DNA of 64,000 nucleotides from Roseibaca sp. Y0-43 (GTDB lineage: Bacteria > Pseudomonadota > Alphaproteobacteria > Rhodobacterales > Rhodobacteraceae), in contig NZ_JAFMPR010000002.1 in assembly GCF_020667835.1 (NCBI RefSeq), positions 124,001 to 188,000 of the forward strand, read 5' to 3'. Below are positions 48,104 to 57,696 of the stretch, in pieces; position 1 is the first letter of the stretch; each line of letters begins with the position of its first letter. The position numbers and the translations under genes were made by a program. Below the pieces are notes generated by a model that worked only from the letters and a program-made list of their open reading frames with translations, ran no database searches and was not told the DNA's origin.

Positions 48104-50632
48104 ATGCCGAAATACCTGACCCTCACCGACTACGCCTTGATTACCAATTCGGCCCCGATCAAGCGGCAGACCCATGGCTGGCGGGCGAAATGCCTGCAAC
48201 GCCTGGTGCGGCTGGACATGCCGGTGCCCGTGACCATCGCGCTGTCATTTGCCGTGGTGCGCGAAATCGCGACCGGCGCGCAGATGAACCTGCGCCACCT
48301 GCTGGGCCATTTCCCCGAAGGTCAGCTTTTGTCGGTGCGCCCCAGTGCCGAGCATCCGCAATGGGGCGGGCCCGCGGCGATCCTGAATATCGGGATGAAT
48401 GACGCGATGCATGAAAAGCTTTGCGCGTCACATGGCGAAGAGGTGGCGACGGCGCTCTATCTGAATTTCGTGCAATCCTTCGCCCAGCATGTCGCGCGGC
48501 TGGACCCGGACATGTTCGAGGTGGAAGCGCCGTCGCGTGCCGCTTTGGATGCCGCCTTGCGCGCCTATGAAGACGAGATGGAAGACCCGTTCCCGCAATC
48601 CATGGCGCAGCAATTGGCCGATGTGCTGCGCTCCATGGCGCGGGCGTGGGAGGGCACCTCTGCGCGGCTATTGCGCCAAGCCAAGGGCGCGCCGGTCGAT
48701 GCGGGGCTTGGGCTTGTGGTGCAGGCCATGGCGGGGGGCATGGGCGTGGGCTATGGCACGACCGATGCCTGCGGCGTGGGCACGATCCGCTTCATCGACG
48801 ACGCGACCGGCGCGCCCAAGGTGATGGGCCGTTTCCGCCCCGACCGCACCGACGAAGTCTTGTTCATCGCCAAGGATGCGCGCGGCCCTGCGCTGGAGGA
48901 TCGCAGCCCAGAGGCCTTTGCCCAGCTTCTGGCCTATGGGGCCAATGCCCGCAAACGCCTGCGCGAAGAGATGGAGATCGAATTCACGCTGGAAGACGGG
49001 AAGCTGTGGATCCTCGACGCCGTGACCGTGCCGCGTTCGTCGCGTGCCGCCGTGCGCGTGGTGGTCGATCTGGCCAATGACGGCGTTATCCTGCGGGACG
49101 AGGCGATCACCCGCATCGCGCCCAAGGCGCTTGGCGAATTGCTGCACCGGCAGGTGGACCCGGCCGCGCGCCCGACCGTGCTGGGGCGCGGCATCGCCGC
49201 CAGCCCCGGTGCCGCCGTGGGGCGGCTGGTGTTCAGCTCTGCCGCGGCCCTTGCCAGCGCCGCGCGCGACGAGCCGTGCATCCTTGCGCGGCGCGAAACC
49301 ACGCCCGAGGATATTCGGGGGATGCACTCGGCCCGCGCGGTGCTGACAGAACGCGGCGGCATGACCAGCCACGCCGCCGTGATCGGGCGCGGCTTGGGCG
49401 TGCCTTGCGTGGTGGGGGCGTCGAACATCACCATCGACGCGCGGCGCAAGACGCTGACGGCGAACGGCCACACGCTGAACGAAGGCGACATGATTACCAT
49501 CGACGGCACCAATGGGCTTGCCCTGATGGGCGAGGTGCCGCTGCTGGAACCGGCGCTGGACGAGCGCTTCACCACGCTTCTGGACTGGGCGGATGCGCGG
49601 CGCGACATCGGCATCCGCGCCAATGCCGACACGCCCGCCGATGCGCGCATCGCGCGCGAGTTCCAGGCGCAGGGCATCGGGCTGTGCCGGACCGAGCACA
49701 TGTTCTTCGAAGAAGATCGCCTGACGCTGATGCGCGAGATGATCTTTGCCGACACGTCAGAGGACCGGCGCGACGCGCTGGACCGTCTACTGCCCATGCA
49801 GCGCGCCGATTTCATCGAACTGTTCGAGATCATGCAGGGCCAGCCGGTGTGCATCCGCCTGTTCGACCCGCCCTTGCACGAATTCCTGCCGCATTCGCGC
49901 GAGGGGATGCGCTTTCTGGCCGACGCGCTGGACAAACCCTTGTCCGAAATCACCCGCCGGGCAGAGGCCTTGGCCGAATTCAACCCCATGCTGGGGATGC
50001 GTGGGGTGCGTCTGGGGATCACCATCCCCGAAATCTATGAAATGCAAGCCCGCGCCATTTTCGAGGCGACGATCGACGTCACCCGTCGCGGCGCGCCGAT
50101 CGTGCCGGAAATCATGATTCCGCTAGTCTCTGCCAAGCGCGAGGTGGAACTGGTGAAATCCCGCATCGACGCCTGCGCGGCGCAGGTGCGCGGGCAGGCC
50201 GGTGTCATGTTCGACTACAAGCTGGGCGTCATGGTCGAAACACCGCGCGCGGCCTTGCGGGCGGGCGATATCGCGCCGCATTCGGCGTTCCTGTCCTTCG
50301 GCACCAATGACCTGACACAGATGACCTACGGGCTGTCGCGCGACGATGCCGGGCGTTTCATGTCCGACTATGTGCAGCAGGGCGTCTTTGTCGAAGACCC
50401 GTTTCACACACTGGACGAGGACGGGGTGGGCGAGCTGTTGCGGCTGGGTGCGGCCCGTGGTCGCGCCGCGCGCGAAGACCTGACCTTGTCCATCTGCGGC
50501 GAGCATGGCGGCAGCCCTGAGGCGATCCGCTTCTGCCGCGATCTGGGCTTTGATTACGTCTCTTGCTCGCCCTTCCGGGTGCCTGTCGCGCGCTTGGCGG
50601 CAGCTCAACTTGCGATTGCAGACCAGGAATAG
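48104..50632 (+). CDS. Divergent pyruvate phosphate dikinase-like protein
   Basis: The 842-residue protein has the PPDK domain order. A shortened, divergent ATP-grasp region (about 1-330) keeps LLSVRPSAEHPQWGGPAAILNIGMND. The phosphohistidine domain has H423 in TERGGMTSHAAVIGRGLG. The C-terminal PEP/pyruvate barrel has GLCRTEHMFF, FSFGTNDLTQMTYG-like LSFGTNDLTQ and C798 in SICGEHGG. The usual NAQGEDVVAGIRTP segment of true PPDK is absent, and the enzyme is shorter than typical (about 880). It could be a second PPDK, or a PEP-dependent enzyme with another acceptor. The phosphotransfer His and Cys are intact, so some activity is likely. Confidence 0.75.
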   Translation: MPKYLTLTDYALITNSAPIKRQTHGWRAKCLQRLVRLDMPVPVTIALSFAVVREIATGAQMNLRHLLGHFPEGQLLSVRPSAEHPQWGGPAAILNIGMNDAMHEKLCASHGEEVATALYLNFVQSFAQHVARLDPDMFEVEAPSRAALDAALRAYEDEMEDPFPQSMAQQLADVLRSMARAWEGTSARLLRQAKGAPVDAGLGLVVQAMAGGMGVGYGTTDACGVGTIRFIDDATGAPKVMGRFRPDRTDEVLFIAKDARGPALEDRSPEAFAQLLAYGANARKRLREEMEIEFTLEDGKLWILDAVTVPRSSRAAVRVVVDLANDGVILRDEAITRIAPKALGELLHRQVDPAARPTVLGRGIAASPGAAVGRLVFSSAAALASAARDEPCILARRETTPEDIRGMHSARAVLTERGGMTSHAAVIGRGLGVPCVVGASNITIDARRKTLTANGHTLNEGDMITIDGTNGLALMGEVPLLEPALDERFTTLLDWADARRDIGIRANADTPADARIAREFQAQGIGLCRTEHMFFEEDRLTLMREMIFADTSEDRRDALDRLLPMQRADFIELFEIMQGQPVCIRLFDPPLHEFLPHSREGMRFLADALDKPLSEITRRAEALAEFNPMLGMRGVRLGITIPEIYEMQARAIFEATIDVTRRGAPIVPEIMIPLVSAKREVELVKSRIDACAAQVRGQAGVMFDYKLGVMVETPRAALRAGDIAPHSAFLSFGTNDLTQMTYGLSRDDAGRFMSDYVQQGVFVEDPFHTLDEDGVGELLRLGAARGRAAREDLTLSICGEHGGSPEAIRFCRDLGFDYVSCSPFRVPVARLAAAQLAIADQE

Positions 50633-50851
50633 CCGCGCGGGCTGGACTTTCGGGGCGTTTTTCGCTAGAACGTCACCGAAATGTGAAGCTGCATGATCTT
50701 GGGCGGGACGCGCACATCCGGTGCGCTTGGTTGTTTTATGGTTCGATCACTGTTGAAAAACCTGCAAACCGGCTTGCGTGGCGCGGTGCTGGGGTCTGCC
50801 TCTGGGCGGGGCTCAGGCGGGGCTGTTGTGCAGTGTGATCGTGCGCGCGAT

Positions 50852-51859
50852 ATGGCGAGCAAGGTCGTTCATCGGCGCTGGTATCGCAGCCCGGTTCTGG
50901 TCGGTGTGTGGTCCATGTCCATGCTCGCGGCCTTGCCGGGGATGGGGTCGTCCGTGGCCGATGCCACGTTGACCGACCAGACCCGCAGCGCGCTTGTCCT
51001 CTCTTCGATCCAGAACACACCGCCGTCCCAGCGGATCATGACCAGCATTGCGCCAGAAACCGCGCCCTTGGTGCGGATGGTGCGGCTGGAAAACCCCGAC
51101 CTGTCCTATACCGTGGGCGGTGCGCCCGCTGCCATCATGTGGCTGGAGGACGGCTTGCAGCAAGGCAACCTGCGCGACGAAGCGCCGGTCGAGGTGGACC
51201 TGAGCCGTCTGCACGCGCAATGGCTGGCCTCTTACGCGCCGCGCGTCAGCCCGCGTCCGGCGCTGCGCGTCGCGCCCAAGGCGTCGGCGAATCTGTCCAC
51301 CAGTGGCGCGATCGCCGCGCCCGCATCACTCGCCCCAGAGGCGATTGACCCAGCGCTCACAGCCCCCTTGCGCAGCCTTTTGCCGGTTTCGCGCCCCGAA
51401 GGCCTGTCGCGTCGCGCGATCCAGTATTCGCGCGACTGGCTGCGCCGCATCGACCTGCGCGCACCCTCGCAGGAAGAAGCCTGCCTTGCCACCGCAATTT
51501 ACCACGAAGCGCGCGGCGAAACGCTGAAAGGCCAGTTCGCCGTGGCAGAGGTGATCCTGAACCGCGTGGCATCGCGCAAATTCCCCAACACCATTTGCGG
51601 GGTCGTGTTCCAGGGCGTGAAAGCCGGGCGTTATGGCGGGTGCCAGTTCAGCTTTGCCTGCGACCGCAAATCGGACGAGTTGCGCAATCGCGCCTCGGCC
51701 GATCTGGCGCGCCGCATCGCGCAGGTCATGGCCGATGGCGGGCATCGCGGGCTGACCTCTGGCGCGCTGTATTTCCACACCACGGCCGTCAACCCGTCCT
51801 GGTCGCGCCGCTTTACCCAGACCACGCAGATCGGCGCGCATCTGTTCTATCGCGGCTGA
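50852..51859 (+). CDS. SleB-type cell wall hydrolase
   Basis: The exported or membrane-anchored protein has a hydrophobic N-terminal segment (SPVLVGVWSMSMLAALPGMG), a long Pro/Ala-rich middle and a C-terminal hydrolase_2 domain (about 205-335 from this start). The domain has ACLATAIYHEARGETLKGQFAVAEVILNRV with the catalytic Glu, and GALYFHTTAVNPSW. Such domains cleave peptidoglycan glycan strands. The start is uncertain: ATGs at 50693 and 50738 lie in the same frame but add a Gly/Arg-rich tail before the signal. The shortest fits a signal peptide best. Confidence 0.8.
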   Translation: MASKVVHRRWYRSPVLVGVWSMSMLAALPGMGSSVADATLTDQTRSALVLSSIQNTPPSQRIMTSIAPETAPLVRMVRLENPDLSYTVGGAPAAIMWLEDGLQQGNLRDEAPVEVDLSRLHAQWLASYAPRVSPRPALRVAPKASANLSTSGAIAAPASLAPEAIDPALTAPLRSLLPVSRPEGLSRRAIQYSRDWLRRIDLRAPSQEEACLATAIYHEARGETLKGQFAVAEVILNRVASRKFPNTICGVVFQGVKAGRYGGCQFSFACDRKSDELRNRASADLARRIAQVMADGGHRGLTSGALYFHTTAVNPSWSRRFTQTTQIGAHLFYRG

Positions 51860-51997
51860 TCCCTAGTTTTTTCCTGCCATTTCCCTGATTTCGCCGCGTT
51901 TGGTGTCGCCGCACAGCCGATATGCGGCGTTATTGCGGTTTGCCCACGGGGCGCTGGCGGGTAAGACTGCGGGCAGCACTGATCTGGAAAGACCGAT

Positions 51998-52912
51998 ATG
52001 ACCACCGATATCCGACTGGCCTTCGCCCATCCCGAAGCCCGCGCAGAGGCCTCGGCCCCGGCGGACCCGCGCGACCGCATTTCGCTGCGCGACCACATGG
52101 TAGAGGTCGAGATCGGTGCTTTTCAGGCCGAACGCGGCGTGCGCCAGCGCCTGCGCTTCAACGTGGTGGTCGAGGTGCGGCCCCATCCCGAACCGCTGCG
52201 CGACGATGTGGACCGCATCCTGTCCTATGACCGCATCACAGAGGCGATTTCGGCATCGCTGGCCGAAGAACGGCTGAACCTGCTGGAAACCTTGGCCGAA
52301 CGCGTCGCCGCCCGCGTGCTGCAAGAGCCGCAGGCCATGCGCGCCTTCGTGCGGATCGAAAAGCTGGACCGTGGCCCCGGTGCCTTGGGGGTCGAGATCG
52401 TGCGCACCCGAGCCGCCGTGCCCTTGCGCGAGGTGAATACCACGGGGCAAGAGCAGGCCGTGCATCCGCTGGTCGTATATCTGGATAATGACATGATCGC
52501 GGGCGCGGATCTGGGCGCGCGGCTCGATGCGCTGGTCGCCCGTGGTCTGCCCGTTATCCTTTGTGTCGGGATGCCGCCAGAGGGCGCGCCAGAGGTCGCC
52601 CCTCGCGCCGTGCAGCGCCGTATCGACCTGCTGGCCATTGAACAGAACGCATGGCGTTTGGCCGCGCGCGATGCGCGTTGCGTGGTCGTGGCCAGCCGCA
52701 CGGAAATCGACTGGGCGATCAAGCAGGGGCAGATGATTGTCTGGGCCCCGTCGAAACTGATCCTCGATTCCACCGACAGCCCCGATTGCAGCCCGCGCGA
52801 TGGCGCGGCCTTGGCCCTGTGGCTGGCCGAACATATGGCCGCCGACCGCTTTCTGGCCCCCGAGGGGCTGAGCGTGCCACCGGGCAGCCACATGCCGGTG
52901 GAACGGTTCTGA
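51998..52912 (+). CDS. folB: Dihydroneopterin aldolase with extra C-terminal domain
   Basis: The 304-residue protein starts with a FolB domain (about residues 25-145): ISLRDHMVEVEIGAFQAERGVRQRLRFNVVVEV, SYDRITEAISASLAEERLNLLETLAERVA and FVRIEKLDRGPGALGVEI. That domain makes the pterin branch of folate. Typical FolB is only about 120 residues. The remaining 155 residues (VHPLVVYLDNDMIAGADLGARL...QMIVWAPSKLILDSTDSPDC...) form a separate compact domain that I cannot assign. It is 41 bases upstream of folP, so both are folate genes. Confidence 0.82.
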   Translation: MTTDIRLAFAHPEARAEASAPADPRDRISLRDHMVEVEIGAFQAERGVRQRLRFNVVVEVRPHPEPLRDDVDRILSYDRITEAISASLAEERLNLLETLAERVAARVLQEPQAMRAFVRIEKLDRGPGALGVEIVRTRAAVPLREVNTTGQEQAVHPLVVYLDNDMIAGADLGARLDALVARGLPVILCVGMPPEGAPEVAPRAVQRRIDLLAIEQNAWRLAARDARCVVVASRTEIDWAIKQGQMIVWAPSKLILDSTDSPDCSPRDGAALALWLAEHMAADRFLAPEGLSVPPGSHMPVERF

Positions 52913-52953
52913 ACGCACTTGCCCTTGCGTCTGCGCTGCGGCAACAGGGTGAT

Positions 52954-53970
52954 ATGAGCTACCTGTTACCCATCCTCCGCCCCGCGTCTTTGGCCCCGAC
53001 CGATGCCCCTGCCTTGCGCGGCCAGTCGGCCTTGCGCTTGGTGTGTATGCAAGAGCTGGGCCGCGATGGCGCGCTGACCGAGCGCGCTGTTGACCCGATG
53101 AGCGACAGCATCTTTCTGGACCCGCCCGCACCCATTGCCGGGCTATCGCTGACGCGGCCCGCGCTCATGGGCATCGTCAATGTCACGCCCGACAGCTTTT
53201 CCGATGGTGGGCGGTTTGCGACACAGGATCGTGCCGTGGCCCATGCCCAGCGCTTGCTGGCCGAGGGGGCCGATATTCTGGACATTGGCGGCGAATCCAC
53301 CCGCCCCGGCGCGGCAGAGGTCGCGGTCGAGGACGAGATCGCCCGCACCGCGCCGGTGATCGCAGGCTTGCGCGCGGCGGGCGTCACGGCCGCCATCTCC
53401 ATCGACACGCGCAAGGCACGGGTGGCCGAGGCCGCGCTGCACGCCGGCGCCGATATCGTGAACGATGTTTCAGCCCTGACATGGGATCGTGACATGGCGC
53501 GCGTGGTCGCGGATGCGGGCGTCCCCATCTGCCTGATGCACGCCCAAGGCACCCCCCAGACCATGCAAAAAGACCCGAAATACAAGGACGTGCGCTTCGA
53601 TGTTCACGATTGGCTGGCCGCGGCGATGGACCGCGCGCTGGCGGCTGGCATCGACCCCGCGCGGCTTATCCTTGACCCCGGCATTGGCTTTGGCAAGACG
53701 GTTGCGCATAATCTTGCGCTGCTGTCACATCTGGCGCTGCTGCACGGGTTGGGCTGTGCTATCTTGCTAGGGGCATCGCGCAAGCGGTTCATCGGGGTGC
53801 TGGGCGCGGCTGAACAGGCCGACGCGCGGCTGCCCGGATCGCTGGCGGTCGCGTTGCAAGGCGCGGCGCAGGGCGCGCAGATCTTGCGCGTGCATGATGT
53901 GGGCGAAACCCGTCAAGCGCTGGCGCTGTGGCGGGCAATGAGTGAAAAAACGGAACTTGGCGGGACATGA
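52954..53970 (+). CDS. folP: Dihydropteroate synthase
   Basis: The 338-residue enzyme joins p-aminobenzoate to the pterin and is the sulfonamide target. The TIM barrel carries [69 protein letters not shown] and [18 protein letters not shown]. About 60 residues precede the barrel, common in this bacterial group. ATG at 52954 follows AGGG; an internal ATG at 53098 is an alternative. Its end overlaps glmM by four bases. Confidence 0.94.
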   Translation: MSYLLPILRPASLAPTDAPALRGQSALRLVCMQELGRDGALTERAVDPMSDSIFLDPPAPIAGLSLTRPALMGIVNVTPDSFSDGGRFATQDRAVAHAQRLLAEGADILDIGGESTRPGAAEVAVEDEIARTAPVIAGLRAAGVTAAISIDTRKARVAEAALHAGADIVNDVSALTWDRDMARVVADAGVPICLMHAQGTPQTMQKDPKYKDVRFDVHDWLAAAMDRALAAGIDPARLILDPGIGFGKTVAHNLALLSHLALLHGLGCAILLGASRKRFIGVLGAAEQADARLPGSLAVALQGAAQGAQILRVHDVGETRQALALWRAMSEKTELGGT

Positions 53971-55313
53971 CAAAAAAGCTTTTCGGAACCGACGGCATTC
54001 GCGGCACGGCCAATACCTTTCCCATGACTGCGGAAAACGCGCTGCGTATCGGCGCGGCGGCGGGGCGGTATTTCCGGCGCGATGGTCACAACGGTCACCG
54101 CGTGGTCATCGGCAAGGATACGCGCCTGTCGGGTTACATGCTGGAAACGGCGCTGACCGCTGGCCTGACCAGCACCGGCATGAACGTGCTGCTGCTTGGC
54201 CCGGTGCCCACGCCCGCCGTGGGGTTCCTGACGCGGTCCATGCGCGCCGATCTGGGGATCATGATCTCGGCCAGCCATAACGGCCATCAGGACAACGGCA
54301 TCAAGTTTTTCGGCCCCGACGGGTTCAAACTGTCGGACGAGGCAGAGGCAGAGATAGAGGCCATCATCGCGGGCGAGATCCCGCTGGCACAGCCCGCCAA
54401 TATCGGCCGCGCCAAGCGCATCGAGGATGCGCGCGGGCGCTACGTGGAATATGCCAAGACCACGCTGCCCAAGGGCAAGCTGTTTTCCGGCCTGAAAGTG
54501 GTGGTCGATTGCGCCAATGGCGCGGCCTATCAGGTTGCCCCCCAAGTCTTGTGGGAGCTTGGGGCCGAGGTCATCGAGATCGGCGTCAACCCGAACGGCA
54601 AGAACATCAACCTTGATTGCGGATCGACCCATCCGCGTGTCTGCGCGGCCAAGGTTCTGGAAACCGGGGCCGATCTGGGCATCACGCTCGATGGCGATGC
54701 CGACCGTCTGATCCTGATCGACGAGCGCGGCCAAATCGCCGATGGCGACCAGATCATGGCGCTCTTCGCCGAACGCTGGGCCGCCGAACAACGCCTGCAA
54801 GACGGGGTGCTTGTGGCCACGGTCATGAGCAACCTGGGGCTGGAGCGTTTTCTGGAAGGCCACGGGTTGCGGCTGGAGCGCACCTCGGTGGGTGACCGCT
54901 ATGTGGTCGAGCGGATGCGCCAAGGCGGCTGGAACCTTGGCGGCGAGCAATCGGGCCATATCGTGATGACCGATTACGCCACCACCGGCGACGGGCTGAT
55001 CGCGGCGCTGCAATTCATGGCCATCCTGAGCGAGACGGGCAAACCCGCTTCCATGCTGACGCGCTGCTTCGACCCTGTGCCGCAACTCTTGCGCAACTTG
55101 CGCTACACGCCCGGCGTGGACCTGCTGGCAGAGGCCAAGGTCATGGCCGCGATCGAATCGGGCCGAGATTTGCTGGCCGGGCGCGGGCGGCTTCTGATCC
55201 GCAAATCCGGCACCGAACCCTTGGTCCGCGTCATGGCGGAATGCGAGGATGAGGGGCTGATGGTGCAGGTCGTGGGCGACATCATCGCCGAAATGGAAGC
55301 GGTCGCCGCCTAA
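53967..55313 (+). CDS. glmM: Phosphoglucosamine mutase
   Basis: The 448-residue enzyme converts glucosamine 6-phosphate to glucosamine 1-phosphate for peptidoglycan and LPS. It begins [16 protein letters not shown]. The phosphorylated residue is S103 in [18 protein letters not shown], where the usual Pro after Asn is Gly. The Mg site is [13 protein letters not shown]-like [13 protein letters not shown], and the C-terminal phosphate loop is [13 protein letters not shown]. The four-base overlap with folP makes a folB-folP-glmM operon, the common arrangement. Confidence 0.95.
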   Translation: MTKKLFGTDGIRGTANTFPMTAENALRIGAAAGRYFRRDGHNGHRVVIGKDTRLSGYMLETALTAGLTSTGMNVLLLGPVPTPAVGFLTRSMRADLGIMISASHNGHQDNGIKFFGPDGFKLSDEAEAEIEAIIAGEIPLAQPANIGRAKRIEDARGRYVEYAKTTLPKGKLFSGLKVVVDCANGAAYQVAPQVLWELGAEVIEIGVNPNGKNINLDCGSTHPRVCAAKVLETGADLGITLDGDADRLILIDERGQIADGDQIMALFAERWAAEQRLQDGVLVATVMSNLGLERFLEGHGLRLERTSVGDRYVVERMRQGGWNLGGEQSGHIVMTDYATTGDGLIAALQFMAILSETGKPASMLTRCFDPVPQLLRNLRYTPGVDLLAEAKVMAAIESGRDLLAGRGRLLIRKSGTEPLVRVMAECEDEGLMVQVVGDIIAEMEAVAA

Positions 55314-55869
55314 AGCGCCAGTTTCGGCACCGCCAAGGCATCCAGATGGTCATCGACCAAGCGGCGCAGGGCAGGGGCAACGGGCCGCGCGCGCGGGTAA
55401 AGGGGCGCAGCGCGGTCATCCAGCACCGGCCCCCAGCCCGTGGTCGTCTCAAAAACCGCGCCACGCCGTCCTGCCCGAATTCCTGCGCGAAACCTTCGGC
55501 GACCACGTCCAGGTAGCTTAGCTTGATGGGGGCTGCGTGGCTGGGCAGCTCGGATTGCGCGGGGTCGATGGCGTAGATCTGCGCGGGCCGCGCCGGACCA
55601 CGCGCGAAAGCCTCGGCACCCAGCGGATGGCGGGCATATCCGGTTTCCCGAACATCCAGCGCCGCCCAATCCTGCCCCGGCACCCGCGCCACAAGCCCGT
55701 CGATCTGCACGCTTGCATCGGGCACCACGCTCAGAAAGGTGCGGCGCAAGCGATGCGCCATGCGCCATTCGCGCCGCCAGCCGCGAATCGTGACCGGCTG
55801 GGCATCGGGGTAATCATGGGTCAGGCGGTTCACCAACGACCCGTAACCAAAGAAGAAAGCATCTGTCAT
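55310..55869 (-). pseudogene. Gamma-glutamylcyclotransferase family gene with a -1 frameshift
   Basis: The first part reads MTDAFFFGYGSLVNRLTHDY, then LDVRETGYARHPLG and KLSYLDVVAEGFAQEFGQDGVARF. YGSL and the RE-GY Glu are the substrate and catalytic motifs of ChaC/GGCT-like enzymes that cleave gamma-glutamyl compounds. At a run of five T (minus strand; 55451-55455 on plus) the frame breaks. Reading one base back gives FFETTTGWGPVLDDRAAPLYPRARPV and a sensible end at 55310, overlapping glmM. Total is about 186 residues if repaired. It may be a sequencing or assembly error, a real recent inactivation, or slippage. Confidence 0.75.
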
Positions 55870-55961
55870 GTCGCTTATCTGTGCCATGTGTCGCAGCTTG
55901 GCAAGTGCGCGCGAAAATGCTTGCAATCGCGACCCGCTATCCGCTACGAGGTGCGGGCAAA

Positions 55962-56118
55962 TACGGGAGACATTGGGCCATGCCCAAGGCCGAAGGAGCA
56001 ACCGCCCCGGTAAACTCTCAGGCAAAAGGACCGGTTTGCATGAACACTCTGGAGAGTGGTGCAGCCTGCCGCACCCGCCGACGGGATAACGATCTCAGGC
56101 GCAAGGACAGAGGGGGTA
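55962..56118 (+). promoter_or_regulatory. Tandem glycine riboswitch
   Basis: Two aptamers in a row precede gcvT. The first (about 55962-56036) has GGGAGA, GCCGAAGGAGCAA and AAACTCTCAGGCAAAAGGACC. The second (about 56046-56118) has CTCTGGAGAG, GCCGACGGGATAA and ATCTCAGGCGCAAGGACAGAGG. These are the conserved core strings of the class. Binding of glycine should switch on the glycine cleavage genes. Confidence 0.95.
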
Positions 56119-56154
56119 GGGCGCGGTTGTCGCGCGAACCAAAAGGGGCTTTGA

Positions 56155-57270
56155 ATGACTGACAGTTTGCGCCGCACGCCGCTTTACGATCTGCATGTGC
56201 AGCTTGGCGCCAAGATGGTGCCTTTCGCGGGCTACGAGATGCCGGTGCAATACCCGATGGGCGTGATGGGCGAACATAACCACACGCGCAGCGCCGCGGG
56301 CCTGTTCGATGTCAGCCATATGGGGCAGGTCATCTTGCGCGGGCCCGATGCGGCGCTGGCGCTGGAACGGCTTGTGCCGGTCGATGTGGCGGGCTTGGGC
56401 GAAGGGCGGCAGCGCTACGCGATGTTCACCAATGACGCGGGCGGCATTCTGGATGACCTTATGGTCGCCAATCGCGGCGATCACCTGTTTCTGGTCGTGA
56501 ATGCCGCGTGCAAGGCGCAAGACGTGGCGCATCTGCGCGCGGGCCTGCCCGAGCTGGAGGTGATTGAGATCACCGACCGCGCGCTTCTGGCGCTGCAAGG
56601 GCCGGGGGCAGAGGCCGCGCTTCAGGCGCTTGTGCCCGGCGTGGCTGCGATGCGCTTCATGGATGTGGGCAATTTCGACTGGCAGGGCCACGCGCTTTGG
56701 GTCTCGCGCTCTGGCTATACGGGCGAGGACGGGTATGAGATTTCGGTCCCCGCCGCGCAAGCCGTGGATTTCGCGCAAGCGCTGCTGGACCAGCCCGGTG
56801 TCGCCCCCATCGGCCTTGGTGCGCGCGACAGTCTTCGGCTGGAAGCGGGCCTGTGCCTTTATGGCCATGACATTGACACGACGACAACGCCCGTGGCTGC
56901 GAACCTGACATGGGCCATCCAGAAAGCCCGCCGTTCAGGCGGCGCGCGCGCGGGCGGCTTTCCGGGTGCGGAAACCATCCTGCGCGAACTGACCGAGGGC
57001 GCGACCACCCTGCGCGTGGGCCTGCGCCCCGAGGGCCGCGCGCCCATGCGCGAAGGCACCGTGCTGTGGGACGCGCCCGAAGGGGGTGCTGCCATCGGCA
57101 AAGTCACCTCTGGCGGTTTCGGCCCCAGCATCGGCGCGCCCATCGCCATGGGTTATGTGCCCGCGGCACTTGCCACTTCCGGCACCGCGCTCTGGGGCGA
57201 TGTGCGCGGCAAGCGCCTGCCTGTCACGGTCTCTGACCTTCCGTTTCGTCCATCCACCTACAAGCGCTGA
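56155..57270 (+). CDS. gcvT: Glycine cleavage system T protein (aminomethyltransferase)
   Basis: The 371-residue folate enzyme takes the aminomethyl group from lipoyl-H protein and releases ammonia and methylene-THF. It opens RRTPLYDLHVQLGAKMVPFAGYEMPVQY. The catalytic Asp region is AGLFDVSHMGQ, and later VSRSGYTGEDGYEISV and ARDSLRLEAGLCLYGHD. It is the first gene of the gcvTHP operon, 36 bases after the riboswitch. Confidence 0.96.
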   Translation: MTDSLRRTPLYDLHVQLGAKMVPFAGYEMPVQYPMGVMGEHNHTRSAAGLFDVSHMGQVILRGPDAALALERLVPVDVAGLGEGRQRYAMFTNDAGGILDDLMVANRGDHLFLVVNAACKAQDVAHLRAGLPELEVIEITDRALLALQGPGAEAALQALVPGVAAMRFMDVGNFDWQGHALWVSRSGYTGEDGYEISVPAAQAVDFAQALLDQPGVAPIGLGARDSLRLEAGLCLYGHDIDTTTTPVAANLTWAIQKARRSGGARAGGFPGAETILRELTEGATTLRVGLRPEGRAPMREGTVLWDAPEGGAAIGKVTSGGFGPSIGAPIAMGYVPAALATSGTALWGDVRGKRLPVTVSDLPFRPSTYKR

Positions 57271-57282
57271 GGAGCGTTTCCC

Positions 57283-57642
57283 ATGAAATACACCGAAGAA
57301 CATGAATGGCTGCGCGTCGAAGGCGATGTCGTGGTCGTGGGCATTACCGAACACGCCGCTGAACAGCTTGGCGACGTGGTGTTCGTCGAACTGCCAGAGG
57401 TCGAGGCCGTGGTCGCCAAGGGGGATGAGGTCTGCGTGATCGAGTCGGTCAAGGCGGCATCAGACATCCTTGCCCCCGTCGATGGCGAGATCACCGAGGT
57501 GAACGAAGCGCTGGTCGACAATCCCGGTCTGGTCAACGAAGACCCGCTGGGCGATGCGTGGTTCTTCAAGATGAAGCTCGACGACATGTCGGTGCTCGAC
57601 GATCTGATGACCGAAGACGAATACAAGGATTTCCTGGGCTGA
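57283..57642 (+). CDS. gcvH: Glycine cleavage system H protein
   Basis: The 119-residue carrier shuttles the aminomethyl group on a lipoyl arm attached to K57 ([19 protein letters not shown]). The start [14 protein letters not shown] and end [14 protein letters not shown] are typical. It lies 12 bases after gcvT with GAGGAGCG as ribosome-binding site. Confidence 0.97.
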   Translation: MKYTEEHEWLRVEGDVVVVGITEHAAEQLGDVVFVELPEVEAVVAKGDEVCVIESVKAASDILAPVDGEITEVNEALVDNPGLVNEDPLGDAWFFKMKLDDMSVLDDLMTEDEYKDFLG

Positions 57643-57696
57643 CCGCTTTCGACGCGATCCCCCAGCTTGCCCCCGAACCCCAAAGGCCATTTTTTC

